Positions 15,777 to 24,725 are shown, counted from the stretch's first letter. The stretch is 64,000 nucleotides of DNA from Alphaproteobacteria bacterium (GCA_947467345.1 CANIHD010000008.1:1-64000), one strand, 5' to 3'. Notes: generated by a model not told the origin, from the sequence alone. Numbers and translations: made by a program.

Positions 15777-16787
15777 ATGAAGATTACATGGACTCGGCGG
15801 ACGGTTCTGGCGGCAGCGGCTGCTGCACCGGCCATTGTGGCCACCCGCGCACGCGCCGCCGAATTCTCCTTCGCGCAATACCATAACCAGGCGGCGGACA
15901 CACCGCTGCATCGCAATCTCGTTTCTATGTGGGACGCGATAGCGCGCGAGAGCGGGGGGCGTGCAACCGCCCGCGTCTATCCTGAGAACAACGGTCTGCC
16001 GGGCGGCGATCAGGACGCGCTCAAGATGTTGCTGTCGGGTGAGATCGCGTTCTTCACTTTGATGGGCGGTATTCTGGGGCAGGTCAGTCCGGTTGCCGAA
16101 GCGCAGCAATTGCCCTTCGCATTTCGCTCGGCCGCTGACGCGCACAAGACCATGGATGGTGCTTTCGGTCGCCACATCGCCGAGGAATTGGCGCCGAAGA
16201 ATGTGCATCTCTTTCAGGTCTGCAGTTTCGACAACGGGATGCGCCAGGTCGCCTCAGTATCCCGCGTTCTTATCACGCCGAATGACTACGAAGGCGTGCG
16301 CATGCGCGTGCCCCCGGGGCAGGTGATCGCCGATACGTTCCGCGCGTTTGGCGCGGTGCCGGTTACGACCACCGCCAATCAGATTCTCGACGCGATGAAA
16401 ACGGGACGCGTGGATGCGCAGGAAAACCCGCTCGCGGTGATCGAAGGTTTCAAACTCTACGAAGCGACCAAACATATCAGCATGACCAATCATATCTGGT
16501 CGGGCTTCAATTTAATGGCGCATCGCCCGACATGGAACGGGCTCCCCGCTGATGTTCGCGCCATCATCGAACGCAATGTCGCGTCCTATGTGCGCCGCCA
16601 GCGTGACGAACAGGAGAGGTTCAACACCGGTTTGAAATCAACGCTTGCGGGGCGCGGCTGCGTGTTTCACGAGGTCGATCAAGCCGCGTTCCGCCGAAAG
16701 CTTACGGGCGTCTATGCGGCGTGGAAGGAAAAAATCGGCACGCGCGCGTGGGCGCTTCTCGAAGAAGATGTCGGGCGTTTGGGGTGA
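15777..16787 (+). CDS. TRAP transporter substrate-binding protein (DctP family), orphan
   Basis: A 336-residue periplasmic binding protein for TRAP-type import of organic acids. It begins with a Tat-like signal (RRTVLAAAAAAPAIVATRARA). Family landmarks include LVSMWDAIARESGGR, the selectivity region RMRVPPGQV with its conserved Arg, GAVPVTTTANQILDAMKTGRVDAQENP, and a C-terminal helix. No DctQ or DctM membrane genes lie nearby, so it must work with subunits encoded elsewhere or serve another role such as ligand sensing. Confidence 0.87.
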   Translation: MKITWTRRTVLAAAAAAPAIVATRARAAEFSFAQYHNQAADTPLHRNLVSMWDAIARESGGRATARVYPENNGLPGGDQDALKMLLSGEIAFFTLMGGILGQVSPVAEAQQLPFAFRSAADAHKTMDGAFGRHIAEELAPKNVHLFQVCSFDNGMRQVASVSRVLITPNDYEGVRMRVPPGQVIADTFRAFGAVPVTTTANQILDAMKTGRVDAQENPLAVIEGFKLYEATKHISMTNHIWSGFNLMAHRPTWNGLPADVRAIIERNVASYVRRQRDEQERFNTGLKSTLAGRGCVFHEVDQAAFRRKLTGVYAAWKEKIGTRAWALLEEDVGRLG

Positions 16788-16791
16788 GGCG

Positions 16792-17001
16792 TTACGCGGC
16801 CGGCTGCAGGCAGTGATCGCAGAGAAGCGCGGCGCCATCACTTAACGTCTTGGCCACGCGTTCGGCCTTCACCGCACTCGCAAACGGCCCGTGCCATTTG
16901 CCCTCTGTCTTCGCTGTGGCATCGGCGCAGGCCTGACAGGACGCCTCGTGTACCTGCACGATTTCACCCGCCCAGTTTTCGAGCACGTAATATTCACGCA
17001 T
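16792..17001 (-). CDS. Small cysteine-rich hypothetical protein
   Basis: A 69-residue protein with two CxxC pairs (SCQACA and LCDHC) that could bind one zinc ion. It starts MREYYVLENWAG and is preceded by GGGAG at a good distance. It converges with the TRAP binding-protein gene, four bases apart. No family recognised; not membrane-bound. Confidence 0.55.
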   Translation of the reverse strand: MREYYVLENWAGEIVQVHEASCQACADATAKTEGKWHGPFASAVKAERVAKTLSDGAALLCDHCLQPAA

Positions 17002-17166
17002 CGAATACTCCCAATGCTGGACAATGGAATTGCCATTTGCGGGGCATTCAGGCGCTGCCTGTCCCGATTCCTGACAGGTTGCGATCCCAAACCCGCCACC
17101 TGGGCAGCGCGATGCAATGTCTCGGCCATGTGAAATTTGAGAGGCGGGGAGCGCCGAAGCCACGTC

Positions 17167-17343
17167 TTAATTTCCGGGGGGAAACTCTTTGCCCTCGGCG
17201 CCCGCCACCAGAAGCTCAATCAGGCGCCGTTTGTTGTGCCCGTCATCGCCTCCGAACAGCGCATCGCGCGCCACGCCGGCAAATACGTCTTCGCCCTTCA
17301 GCCAGCGTTTTTCGGCGTCGGGATTTTCCAACGCATGGATCGA
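17167..17343 (-). pseudogene. 3' remnant of an unidentified gene cut by the IS3-type element
   Basis: The minus-strand frame from the IS junction to the stop at 17167 reads IHALENPDAEKRW... ending VAGAEGKEFPPGN, charged and protein-like, whereas the region immediately beyond 17345 is transposase sequence on the other strand. It therefore looks like the C-terminal ~58 residues of a gene whose 5' part was removed by the insertion. I cannot assign a family. Confidence 0.4.
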
Positions 17344-17344
17344 G

Positions 17345-17727
17345 GCGCACGGCATGAGCCACGTGCGCGGCGCTCCGCTCCATCCCCAGACACAAGGGAA
17401 GATTGAGCGCTGGCACCAGACCCTGAAGAGCCGCGTCCTCCTGGAGAATTACTTCCTGCCCGGTGACCTGGAGCAGCAGATCGAGGCGTTCATTGAGCAC
17501 TATAATCATCGGCGCTATCACGAGAGCCTGGAAAATGTAACGCCCGCGGATGCTTACTTCGGCAGAGCCACAGCCATCATCCAACGACGAGAAAGGATCA
17601 AGCGACAGACAATCGAACATAGACGCTTGCAACACCGCAAGCACGCCGCCTAACATCAACCCCAAGACGAGGCCCATGCTCCACTAATCCAGCCCATCTG
17701 CTGTGCCAAATGTTCTGACGACGGACA
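17345..17727 (+). mobile_element. IS3-family insertion sequence remnant (transposase C-terminus and right end)
   Basis: From about 17345 the frame encodes the C-terminus of an IS3 OrfB integrase: HGMSHVRGAPLHPQTQGKIE, then RWHQTLKSRVLLENY, FIEHYNHRRYHESL and TPADAYFGR, ending with a basic tail at 17653. The final catalytic Glu is in the QGKIERWH segment, but the upstream catalytic domain is missing. The sequence to 17727 ends ...CTGACGACGGACA, a plausible right terminal repeat with the family's CA end. No left end is present, so the element is dead. Confidence 0.75.
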
Positions 17728-17838
17728 GGTGAGGTAATGTGCACGGGATGGCCTGCTAATCTTTCCGAGTCTCGTATATTGGAAGTTCATTCACGATAGT
17801 CCGCAAATGAAGGCCTTATATTAGGCGCCATCGGGGCG

Positions 17839-18135
17839 TTGATCGAACCGTCGCCGGAAGATCGAGATGCGATGCTCAAAGAATTCGAAGCCGTCGTATG
17901 GATTCCAAACTTCAGGATATTTGCGATACAGCTTGATGAAATTGAGATCGAAAATAAACATCTTGGCGACCCATACGTAATGGAAGGGGTCGGATGTGTT
18001 TGCCTCGACGACAGTTGCGATGACAAATGGCCCACACAGGCTCTTTGGGGGATGAACAGCGCCGGCAACCCTTATGAATGCTGGTTTATGCAGAAGCAGG
18101 AAACGGGCTGGCGTGTCCTCCCCTGGCAATACTGA
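17839..18135 (+). CDS. Hypothetical acidic protein, start uncertain
   Basis: A frame of up to 98 residues, rich in Asp and Glu, with four cysteines (CVCLDDSC and one in ECWF) and a tryptophan-rich end (GWRVLPWQY). The only starts are TTG at 17839 or ATG at 17872, and the frame is open back to 17800 without an ATG, so the 5' end may have been lost when the IS3-type element inserted. Base composition is lower in GC than the neighbours, a possible sign of transfer. A minus-strand frame covers the same bases and cannot be fully excluded. Confidence 0.4.
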   Translation: MIEPSPEDRDAMLKEFEAVVWIPNFRIFAIQLDEIEIENKHLGDPYVMEGVGCVCLDDSCDDKWPTQALWGMNSAGNPYECWFMQKQETGWRVLPWQY

Positions 18136-18146
18136 GCAGAAACAAA

Positions 18147-18223
18147 TGGTGGGCCCGGCAGGACTCGAACCTGCGACCTAACCGTTATGAGCGGTCAGCT
18201 CTAACCAACTGAGCTACAGGCCC
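18147..18223 (-). tRNA. tRNA-Ile2 (CAT anticodon, lysidine-modified) or tRNA-Met
   Basis: The minus strand folds as a cloverleaf: acceptor GGGCCTG, D arm AGCTCAGTTGGTTAGAGC, anticodon loop CTCATAA (CAT), T arm with GGTTCGAGTCC, discriminator A and encoded CCA. The body resembles the ATA-decoding isoleucine tRNA (substrate of TilS) more than elongator Met tRNA, whose stems differ in this class. That choice is by memory of the family. Confidence 0.9.
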
Positions 18224-18343
18224 CAAGGCTGGTGGTAGCAGGAAATTCGCGCGCGGTGAAAGGGTGCCGCGCCCTCAAAAGTGATCGGACGGACCTTCGG
18301 CCCGCCTGCCTCGGGCAAGGCGGTCTTTCTTAAGCAAAGCACT

Positions 18344-18582
18344 CATGGTTCGAGACGACCGCTCCTCATCGTGAGGAGCGCACCCACCTCTCCTTCGAGA
18401 CGTGACCGCGGACCGTTGGTCCACGGTTACCCTCAGGATGAGGTGGTTGGGCGTCTCGAACGACGCGGTCTCCTCACCAGGAGGATTGGACCTGCTGGTT
18501 CTTAGCCGGAGGGTACTCACATTTGGGTTTCATTTTCCTCATCCTGAGGAGCGCGCGACGCGCGCGTCTCGAAGGATGAAGG
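18344..18582. repeat. REP-like foldback repeats, copy B (compound)
   Basis: The interval holds several rearranged pieces of the same repeat: TTCGAGACG near 18349, CTCCTCATCGTGAGGAGC (18361-18378), TTCGAGACG near 18393, CTCAGGATGAGG near 18432, CGTCTCGAACG near 18450, and an end copy at 18537-18582 with CCTCATCCTGAGGAGC and CGTCTCGAAGGATGA. It fills most of the 388-base gene-free interval between tRNA-Ile2 and the next gene. Confidence 0.7.
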
Positions 18583-18612
18583 CTCCCTGACGGATACGAG
18601 ACGTGAAAAAAG

Positions 18613-19203
18613 CTAATACGATTTGCAGGCGACATGGGCCGTCGCCAGGCGAAGATGGAGCCGGCGCGCGCGCACCAGCGGCCACCAATCGTAGAGAAAA
18701 ATCTCCAGCGGTTTCCAATTCGCCACCCAGCCCACAATGATCAGGCCTTCCTCGAGAAAGGCGCTAAACGCGCTGTCGCCGAATTGTGCGGCGGCAAGCT
18801 GGCTGGCGCTGAGGCACACCACAAGCGCCGCGATGCCGATGGCCAAGTAAACGCGGCCGATGCGAAACAAATCCTTCTTCTCAGCGGCTTTACGCGCGGC
18901 GCGTGTTTCGAAGTAATGGCGTATCGCATCGGGCAGCTTCTTCGCTTCCGGCGTTTTCGCCTCGGCGGACGGCATTTGCACAATGATGGCCAGCGGAATT
19001 CCGCGCGGTAATTCACGCGCCCAATTGACGATATAGGCTTCCGCCTCGGGGTCGAGATCGCGTTCAGCGAAGGGAAAGGGATCGAGCGTGTCGAACATCT
19101 GTGACAGATGCTCGACACGAAGCTCAATGGTGCCGACCGGCGGCGCGTCTTGCGCGAAATGATCGGGCGATGACGCGCGCACCTTGGCTTTGGATTCGCT
19201 CAC
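18613..19203 (-). CDS. Hypothetical membrane protein
   Basis: A 196-residue protein with a soluble, acidic N-terminal half (starting MSESKAKVRASSPDHF) and two hydrophobic segments at about 116-138 and 145-165, followed by a basic tail. Its GTG start overlaps the hydrolase stop as GTGA, so it is the last gene of the long minus-strand operon and is translationally coupled. I do not recognise the family; the topology suggests an inner-membrane anchor with the N-terminal domain in the cytoplasm. Confidence 0.6.
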   Translation of the reverse strand: MSESKAKVRASSPDHFAQDAPPVGTIELRVEHLSQMFDTLDPFPFAERDLDPEAEAYIVNWARELPRGIPLAIIVQMPSAEAKTPEAKKLPDAIRHYFETRAARKAAEKKDLFRIGRVYLAIGIAALVVCLSASQLAAAQFGDSAFSAFLEEGLIIVGWVANWKPLEIFLYDWWPLVRARRLHLRLATAHVACKSY

Positions 19204-20231
19204 ACCATCTTGGCTTTCGGCATTTTCAGGAAGGAATTGGCCGCGTGATAAACCAGCTGGCGATTAATGGCGAATTGCAGTGAGTGCGCGATGCCCGGCA
19301 GCACCACGAATTGCCGGTCAGGATTGGGCAGCTTATCGAAGAAATTGGAAACGTCTTCGATGGTGGCAATGCCGTCATATTCGCCGCGAATGATCAGAAC
19401 CGGCGACTTCACTTTCACCGGATCCACCACCGGCAAATTCGCCGTCATGTCGAGATAGGTGCCGGTCGGAACAGTGTCGCCATGCGGCAGCTCAGCTGCC
19501 GCCAAAACGTCGCCGAGGCGCGCGTCCGACGTGCCGGGATGATCACGCGTGAAAATGCTGCGCACCATCTCAAGGTCGCGCTTGCGGCGGCTATTGGCGC
19601 GGAAGAAGGGTAGGTTCTTGCCGCGATCTTCGAGAGTCGGCGAATCTTTCCCCGTATAGGTGAGCGCGCCCAAGATCAGCCGGTCGGCCTGGTCGGGATG
19701 GGCGGAGGCGAAAGCAGCGGCACGAAGCGCGCCGCTGGACTCGCCCCAGAAATGAAATTTCTCCTGGCCGGTCTCGCGCTTCACGATGGGCATCACGGCG
19801 GCGAGATCGAGCACGCCGGTTTTGATGTCGGAATTGCCTGGCGTGACAGTGGAGCGGCCATAGCCTTCGAAATCCATCGTCCACACGTCGAAGCCATAAC
19901 GGGCGAAGACGTTCATCAGCGAATACTCGCCAAGGCCTGGTGTTGCCAGATCGAAGCTGGGCCGCCCCGAAATGGACGAGCCGTGCACCAGGAAGAGCAC
20001 CGGGCGCTGCAACGCGCCTGCCGCCAGACGCTTGCGATAGATATAGAGCTTCACCGTGCCGCGTTCGGCCCAGAACTCGTCGGTGGCGAATTCAGCGCCC
20101 ACGCCGGGCGCAGTGGCGGCGAGAGCTGCTACCGGCGCTGCAGCGGCGGCCAACGCCGCACCGACGAAAACATCGCGGCGGCTAGGGGCCAATGCTTCTC
20201 TGGAAAACGCTTCCTTGTTGGTGTCGGTCAT
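19200..20231 (-). CDS. Alpha/beta hydrolase, Tat-exported
   Basis: A 343-residue hydrolase with a twin-arginine signal (SRRDVFVGAALAAAAAPVAA). Catalytic elements: oxyanion segment HGSS, nucleophile Ser165 in GESSG, acid Asp in GEYDG and His in GIAHS. Export implies action on a substrate in the periplasm, possibly an ester cleaved before import by the ABC system encoded just upstream (inference). Forty-seven bases separate it from the binding-protein gene. Confidence 0.85.
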   Translation of the reverse strand: MTDTNKEAFSREALAPSRRDVFVGAALAAAAAPVAALAATAPGVGAEFATDEFWAERGTVKLYIYRKRLAAGALQRPVLFLVHGSSISGRPSFDLATPGLGEYSLMNVFARYGFDVWTMDFEGYGRSTVTPGNSDIKTGVLDLAAVMPIVKRETGQEKFHFWGESSGALRAAAFASAHPDQADRLILGALTYTGKDSPTLEDRGKNLPFFRANSRRKRDLEMVRSIFTRDHPGTSDARLGDVLAAAELPHGDTVPTGTYLDMTANLPVVDPVKVKSPVLIIRGEYDGIATIEDVSNFFDKLPNPDRQFVVLPGIAHSLQFAINRQLVYHAANSFLKMPKAKMV

Positions 20232-20278
20232 GATGCCCTCCCAATATGTTTGTTGTCTATTCTAGGCCCCGCGCCCGT

Positions 20279-21328
20279 CTAACGGCGAGTCAGCACTTCG
20301 CGGTACAGCCGTTCCCATTTGGCATTTTCCCGCACGAAGCGCGGCGCATCGATAAAGGTCAGCGCCAGGCCCGGCGGTAATTTCTGATATTTCAGATTGG
20401 TCGGAACGCGCTGCATATCGGCCCAGATTTTCTGGCCGTCGCTGAGTAGAAAATCGGTAAACAACACAGCGGCATAAGGGTGCGGCGCGCGCTTCATCAC
20501 GCCTGCCGCTGCCATCTGCGCGATGCTGGGGGAGAGATCCACCTCCTCAATCGGCGCGCCGGCTAGTTTCATCGCCACCACCTCGTGGCGATAGACGTTC
20601 CACGCCATCGGCACCTCGCCGGAAATAACCAGGCTGGTCAAAAGCGTGTGACCCTTGCGCGCCGACAGCCCGTTTGCGGCGGCGACGTCGCGAAAGAGCT
20701 TCAGCCCCTTTTCCTCGCCCATGGCCGTGACGAGCGTCATGAACCAGTTGCTGTCCGTGGATTCGATGCCGATCTTGCCCTTCCATTTGGGCTCGAGCAG
20801 ATCTTCATAACGCTTCGGCACGTCTTCTTTGCGCACCAGTTTGGTGTTGTAAGCGACATTGTAGATGATGAGCCGCGAGCCGACCCATGGCGTGTTGGCG
20901 GGCCGCGCTTCTTTCATCAGATCGGCGAAGACAGGAGAAGTCACAGGCTGAAACAGCCCTTCACGCGTTAGCGCTTCCATTTCGGCGGTGGCGGTTTCGA
21001 TGACGTCGACATCGTTGCGATTACCGCGGGCTTCGGTGAGCGCACGCTGCAGAATATCGCCGGAGGCGCCGCGCCAAATGCGGACGCGCACGCCATATTT
21101 CTTTTCGAATGCGCTCGTCAGCGGCGTCATGTCCTCAACCGCCGTGGAGGAATAGAGCGTGAGCGTACCTTCGCGTCTGGCGCCGGCAATCAGGCGCGAA
21201 GTGCGATCGGGGCCGGTGAGGGCGCCGGTCACAGCCGTGGTCACGGGTTGAGCGTGAGCGGGCGTAAAAAGAAGCGTGGCTCCCAGGACCGACAATACAA
21301 ACGCATAGCGGCGCCGGGAGTGGTTCAC
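20279..21328 (-). CDS. ABC transporter substrate-binding protein (iron type), tandem copy 2
   Basis: A 349-residue periplasmic binding protein of the AfuA/FutA group with a Sec signal (ends FTPAHA). Landmarks: RLIAGARREGTLTLYSS, KYGVRVRIWRGASGDILQRALTEARG, VDVIETATAEMEAL and PKRYEDLLEPKWKGKIGIE. It is clearly paralogous to the protein encoded four bases upstream, sharing long stretches. GTG start at 21328 with AAGAAGG. Possession of two receptors suggests the importer takes two related ligands (inference). Confidence 0.88.
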   Translation of the reverse strand: MNHSRRRYAFVLSVLGATLLFTPAHAQPVTTAVTGALTGPDRTSRLIAGARREGTLTLYSSTAVEDMTPLTSAFEKKYGVRVRIWRGASGDILQRALTEARGNRNDVDVIETATAEMEALTREGLFQPVTSPVFADLMKEARPANTPWVGSRLIIYNVAYNTKLVRKEDVPKRYEDLLEPKWKGKIGIESTDSNWFMTLVTAMGEEKGLKLFRDVAAANGLSARKGHTLLTSLVISGEVPMAWNVYRHEVVAMKLAGAPIEEVDLSPSIAQMAAAGVMKRAPHPYAAVLFTDFLLSDGQKIWADMQRVPTNLKYQKLPPGLALTFIDAPRFVRENAKWERLYREVLTRR

Positions 21329-21332
21329 CTTC

Positions 21333-22394
21333 TTAGCGCCGCTGATTGGCTAGGGTTTCGCGAAAGAGATTGCGCCATTTCTCGTTCTCGGTGACGTAGC
21401 GCGAGACATCAACGAAATCGATTTTGAGATCTTTCGGCAGGCGTTGATATTTCAGATTGGTTGGCAAGGCCCCATCGCGCCCGGTGATGCGCGGCTGGCC
21501 TTCTGAAAGTATGTAATCGAGAAACAGCACGGCGGCGTGCGGATGCGGGGCGCGGCGCGCCACGCCGGCGCCCGAGGGAACCGCCAAAACCGGCGGCAGC
21601 AGCAATTCCCCGATGGGCGCGCCGGCTTCTTTCGCCGGCTGCGCGAAATGGCGATAGACATTCAGACCAATTTGAACTTCGCCGGACACCACCATATTGC
21701 CCAATGTCGTATGGCCCTGGCGCGCCGAAAGTCCATTGGTCGCCGCGATATCGCGGAAGAGTTTTAGGCCCTTCTCTTCGCCCATGTTTTGAACAAGCGA
21801 CATGAACCAGATCGCGTCCGTGGCTTCGACGCCGATCTTCCCCTTCCAGCGTGGATTGAGAAGGTCTTCATAGCGCTTCGGCACTTCGTTCGGTTTGACG
21901 AGGCGCGTGTTGTACGCCCCGCTAAACACGATGACTCGCGAGGCAATCCAGCTTCGCCCTGGCGCCGTCGCGCCCGGCATCAAATCGGCCAGCAATGGAA
22001 GCTTCACCTCCTGCAGCAAATGCTCGCGGTGCAATGCCTCCATTTCGGAGGCTGGCGTTTCGATCACGTCCACGGCGAAGCGTCCGCCGCGCGCTTCCGT
22101 TAGAGCGCGTTGCTGGATGGCGACCGTGCCTGCCTTCCAAATGCGCACCTTCACGCCGTATTTGGCTTCGAACCCTTTTGTGACGTCGCCCATCACATCG
22201 GCGGTGGCGGAGGAATAGACATCCACCACGGCTTCCTTCTTGGCGCCCGCGATCAAGCGCTGCATGCGATCGGCGCCGGTGAGACTGCCGAGTTCGGCCG
22301 TCGTAACTGCTTGCGCCGCAAGCGCAGGCGCAGCCAAAAGCGCCAGCGGAGCGGCCAGCATGTCACGTCGCGTGGGTCGGAAACGGAGTACCAT
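21333..22394 (-). CDS. ABC transporter substrate-binding protein (iron type), tandem copy 1
   Basis: A 353-residue paralogue of the following gene, with the same landmarks (RLIAGAKKEAVVDVYSS, KYGVKVRIWKAG, VDVIETPASEMEAL, PKRYEDLLNPRWKGKIGVE) but a Tat-type signal (PTRRDMLAAPLALLAAPALA) instead of a Sec signal. Its stop is four bases before the next start. Part of the operon that supplies the ATPase and permease. Confidence 0.88.
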   Translation of the reverse strand: MVLRFRPTRRDMLAAPLALLAAPALAAQAVTTAELGSLTGADRMQRLIAGAKKEAVVDVYSSATADVMGDVTKGFEAKYGVKVRIWKAGTVAIQQRALTEARGGRFAVDVIETPASEMEALHREHLLQEVKLPLLADLMPGATAPGRSWIASRVIVFSGAYNTRLVKPNEVPKRYEDLLNPRWKGKIGVEATDAIWFMSLVQNMGEEKGLKLFRDIAATNGLSARQGHTTLGNMVVSGEVQIGLNVYRHFAQPAKEAGAPIGELLLPPVLAVPSGAGVARRAPHPHAAVLFLDYILSEGQPRITGRDGALPTNLKYQRLPKDLKIDFVDVSRYVTENEKWRNLFRETLANQRR

Positions 22395-22427
22395 GCATAA
22401 CCCTTGAGAGTTCGAAGCCTAACAGAA

Positions 22428-23552
22428 TCAGGCCGCCTTGGGAGGCAAATCCTCCAGCTCTTTTTTGTAGGCATCCTCCATGCGCGGAGCCAAACCGTGC
22501 TTCCCCAACGCGTCCGTGAACGTGCTGCGGATTTTCGGATCTTCATCGGCGTAATCGATTTGTTCGCCGCCGACGCGGCGGCTGATCCAAGCCGTCGGAA
22601 CCCCTTGCGAATTGCGGATCAACGCCACCTCATGTTTGAAGGCGAGATAGCGCGCCGGGGTCGGGCTCGAATTGAAATGCTGGTGGAACCATTTGTTCGG
22701 CGGTACGATCAGCGATCCCACCTGCCACTCATAGCGGCGCGGCTCTTCGCCTTCCGGCCACATCAGCGAATAGCCTTCGCCGGACAGAATGATGACATGC
22801 GCGCTCGGCCCGTGGGCGTGCGCCTTCTTGTAGGTGCCGACCGGGAACTGCGAGATGTGGCTGCTCATTGAACCCTTGGCCATGTTGAAACGAATATGGC
22901 CGCCGCCGGCACCGCGCTCTTTCGCCGTGATGAGCGGTAGGTTCACGGCGTCCGGCACGAAATTGGTCGGCAGCAAGAAGCCTTTCGGTTCGGTCTTAGG
23001 CGAAAAATAATCCGGCTCGCCGTTGAAGCGGCCTTTGAAATCATATGTCGTGTTGAAGACGAAACTGGGATCGTCATAGAGGTTCATCACCGACGGGCCG
23101 TTGGTGACCGCGACAAAGCGCACGACCTCTTGTCCCGAACCGTTGAAATGCTGATGCCAGGCATTGATCGGAATTGCGAACATGGAGCCAGCCTTCCATT
23201 CGAAGGTGAGGCGCTGACCGGCATCATTCCACACCGATGTTGAACCGCGGCCTTCGAGCACCAGAATCATTTCCTCGAAGAGCTGGCGCTGCGGCTCTAG
23301 TTTCTTTCCGGCTGGAATTTCACAGACATAGCAATCGTTCGAGGTGCGCGATGCGTCGTGATTGATGTAGACGCCTTTGCCGCCGCGTCGTGCCCATGGC
23401 TTCACCTCAACCGTGCGCAAATTCTGCACATAGAGGGCGCTGATGATCTCCAAGCCCTGATCGCGCACCCAGCGCTGATAGGGTGTGTCGCGGTCTTTCT
23501 CGGTGGAGAACTTGTTGGCCAGTTCTTCCGACACCAATGCGTCTTTGCTCAT
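22428..23552 (-). CDS. Bicupin domain-containing protein
   Basis: A 374-residue cytoplasmic protein with two cupin domains (about 75-150 and 235-320). The second keeps the metal-binding pattern HAHGPSAHVIILSGEG plus FHQHFN. In the first, the HxH pair is replaced (KLEPQRQLFEEMILVLEG) while WHQHFN is kept, so only the C-terminal site is likely to bind metal fully. The fold resembles gentisate 1,2-dioxygenase-type bicupins but I cannot assign the reaction. GAGGAG supports the ATG at 23552. It sits between the ATPase and binding-protein genes. Confidence 0.82.
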   Translation of the reverse strand: MSKDALVSEELANKFSTEKDRDTPYQRWVRDQGLEIISALYVQNLRTVEVKPWARRGGKGVYINHDASRTSNDCYVCEIPAGKKLEPQRQLFEEMILVLEGRGSTSVWNDAGQRLTFEWKAGSMFAIPINAWHQHFNGSGQEVVRFVAVTNGPSVMNLYDDPSFVFNTTYDFKGRFNGEPDYFSPKTEPKGFLLPTNFVPDAVNLPLITAKERGAGGGHIRFNMAKGSMSSHISQFPVGTYKKAHAHGPSAHVIILSGEGYSLMWPEGEEPRRYEWQVGSLIVPPNKWFHQHFNSSPTPARYLAFKHEVALIRNSQGVPTAWISRRVGGEQIDYADEDPKIRSTFTDALGKHGLAPRMEDAYKKELEDLPPKAA

Positions 23553-23565
23553 CGTCAACTCCTCG

Positions 23566-24708
23566 TCAGTCTGCGGTATATGGCTTAGTGGCGGCGGTCC
23601 CGCCTTCATGAAGCACGACGCATGAATCCGGGCTCATGCGCATATGAATGGTTTCGTCGACGGACGCGCGCAAGGCCGGATGGGCGCGCGACATCATGAG
23701 GATATTTCCGAGTCTAATTTGGAAATCGGCGTAGTCGCCGAGAAAAATCCGCTGATCGACTTTACCGGAGAACAGATTGAGCGTGCCGCCACCGGAGAAT
23801 GCGTCGTCGGCGAGTTCTACGTTCTCGGGACGGATCGAGAGCGTAACATTCTGGCCAGCTTTAAGGGGCGTATCGCTGATCGCCACCAGATCGCCCATCG
23901 CGCCGCGGATGCGCCAATGGCTGGTGCCGTTCTCAGCGCCCAGCACCGTACCGTCAATGAAATTGCTGTTGCCGATGAACTCGGCAACAAAGCGCGAATA
24001 GGGACGGTCGTAAATCGCCCGCGGCGAACCGATCTGAACGATGCGCCCCTCATTCATCACCGCTATCTCATGGCTGAGCGCCAGCGCCTCCGCCTGATCG
24101 TGCGTGACATAAATCGTGGTTACGCCCAGCTCACGCTGAATGCGCTTCAATTCGAAGCGCATGCGCTCGCGCAGTTTTGCATCAAGGTTGGAAAGAGGCT
24201 CGTCCAATAGGAGCAATTCCGGCTCCATCACCAGCGCGCGCGCAAGGGCCAATCTTTGCTGCTGGCCACCAGAAAGTTTGGTCGCCTCGCGGTCGGTCAG
24301 ATGATCGAGCGCAACGGCTTTGAGAACGGTGGCGACTTTGTCTTTGATTTGCGCCGGCGAAAGGCCGCGCTTGCGCACCTCTAGTGGGAAGGCGGCGTTC
24401 TGATACACCGACATATGTGGCCAGATGGCGTAGGACTGAAACACCATGCCGAAATTGCGCCGGTTAAGCGGCACGAAAACGTTTTTAGACGAAGAATAGA
24501 CAAGCCGCCCGCCCACTTCGATCTCCCCTGATGTAGGGCGCTCCAGCCCTGCAATCGAACGCAATGTCGTGGTTTTGCCGCAGCCGCTCGGTCCGAGCAG
24601 CGTGAAGAATTTTCCGGGGGGCACCTCAAAGGCAACGTCCTGCGCTGCCCGCACGGCGGGGCCGGACTTCGTCTTGTATTCGGTATTGAGCGATCTGACG
24701 CTAAGCAC
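23566..24708 (-). CDS. ABC transporter ATP-binding protein (FbpC/PotA type)
   Basis: A 380-residue ATPase with Walker A GPSGCGKT, Q-loop FQSYAIWPHM, signature LSGGQQQR, Walker B LLLDEPLSNLDA and His switch VTHDQAEA, followed by a regulatory TOBE-like domain. GTG start at 24708 with AAGAGG. It follows the permease gene by 17 bases. A second, separate importer of the same type is encoded at 8.5-12.4 kb; the two ATPases are alike but not recent duplicates. Confidence 0.9.
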   Translation of the reverse strand: MLSVRSLNTEYKTKSGPAVRAAQDVAFEVPPGKFFTLLGPSGCGKTTTLRSIAGLERPTSGEIEVGGRLVYSSSKNVFVPLNRRNFGMVFQSYAIWPHMSVYQNAAFPLEVRKRGLSPAQIKDKVATVLKAVALDHLTDREATKLSGGQQQRLALARALVMEPELLLLDEPLSNLDAKLRERMRFELKRIQRELGVTTIYVTHDQAEALALSHEIAVMNEGRIVQIGSPRAIYDRPYSRFVAEFIGNSNFIDGTVLGAENGTSHWRIRGAMGDLVAISDTPLKAGQNVTLSIRPENVELADDAFSGGGTLNLFSGKVDQRIFLGDYADFQIRLGNILMMSRAHPALRASVDETIHMRMSPDSCVVLHEGGTAATKPYTAD

Positions 24709-24725
24709 GCGGACCTCTTCTCATG

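Noticed and set aside
17821-18129. Minus-strand frame of about 100 codons opposite the hypothetical gene at 17839
   Set aside because: No ribosome site and no better composition than the plus-strand frame; kept only as an alternative in that entry.
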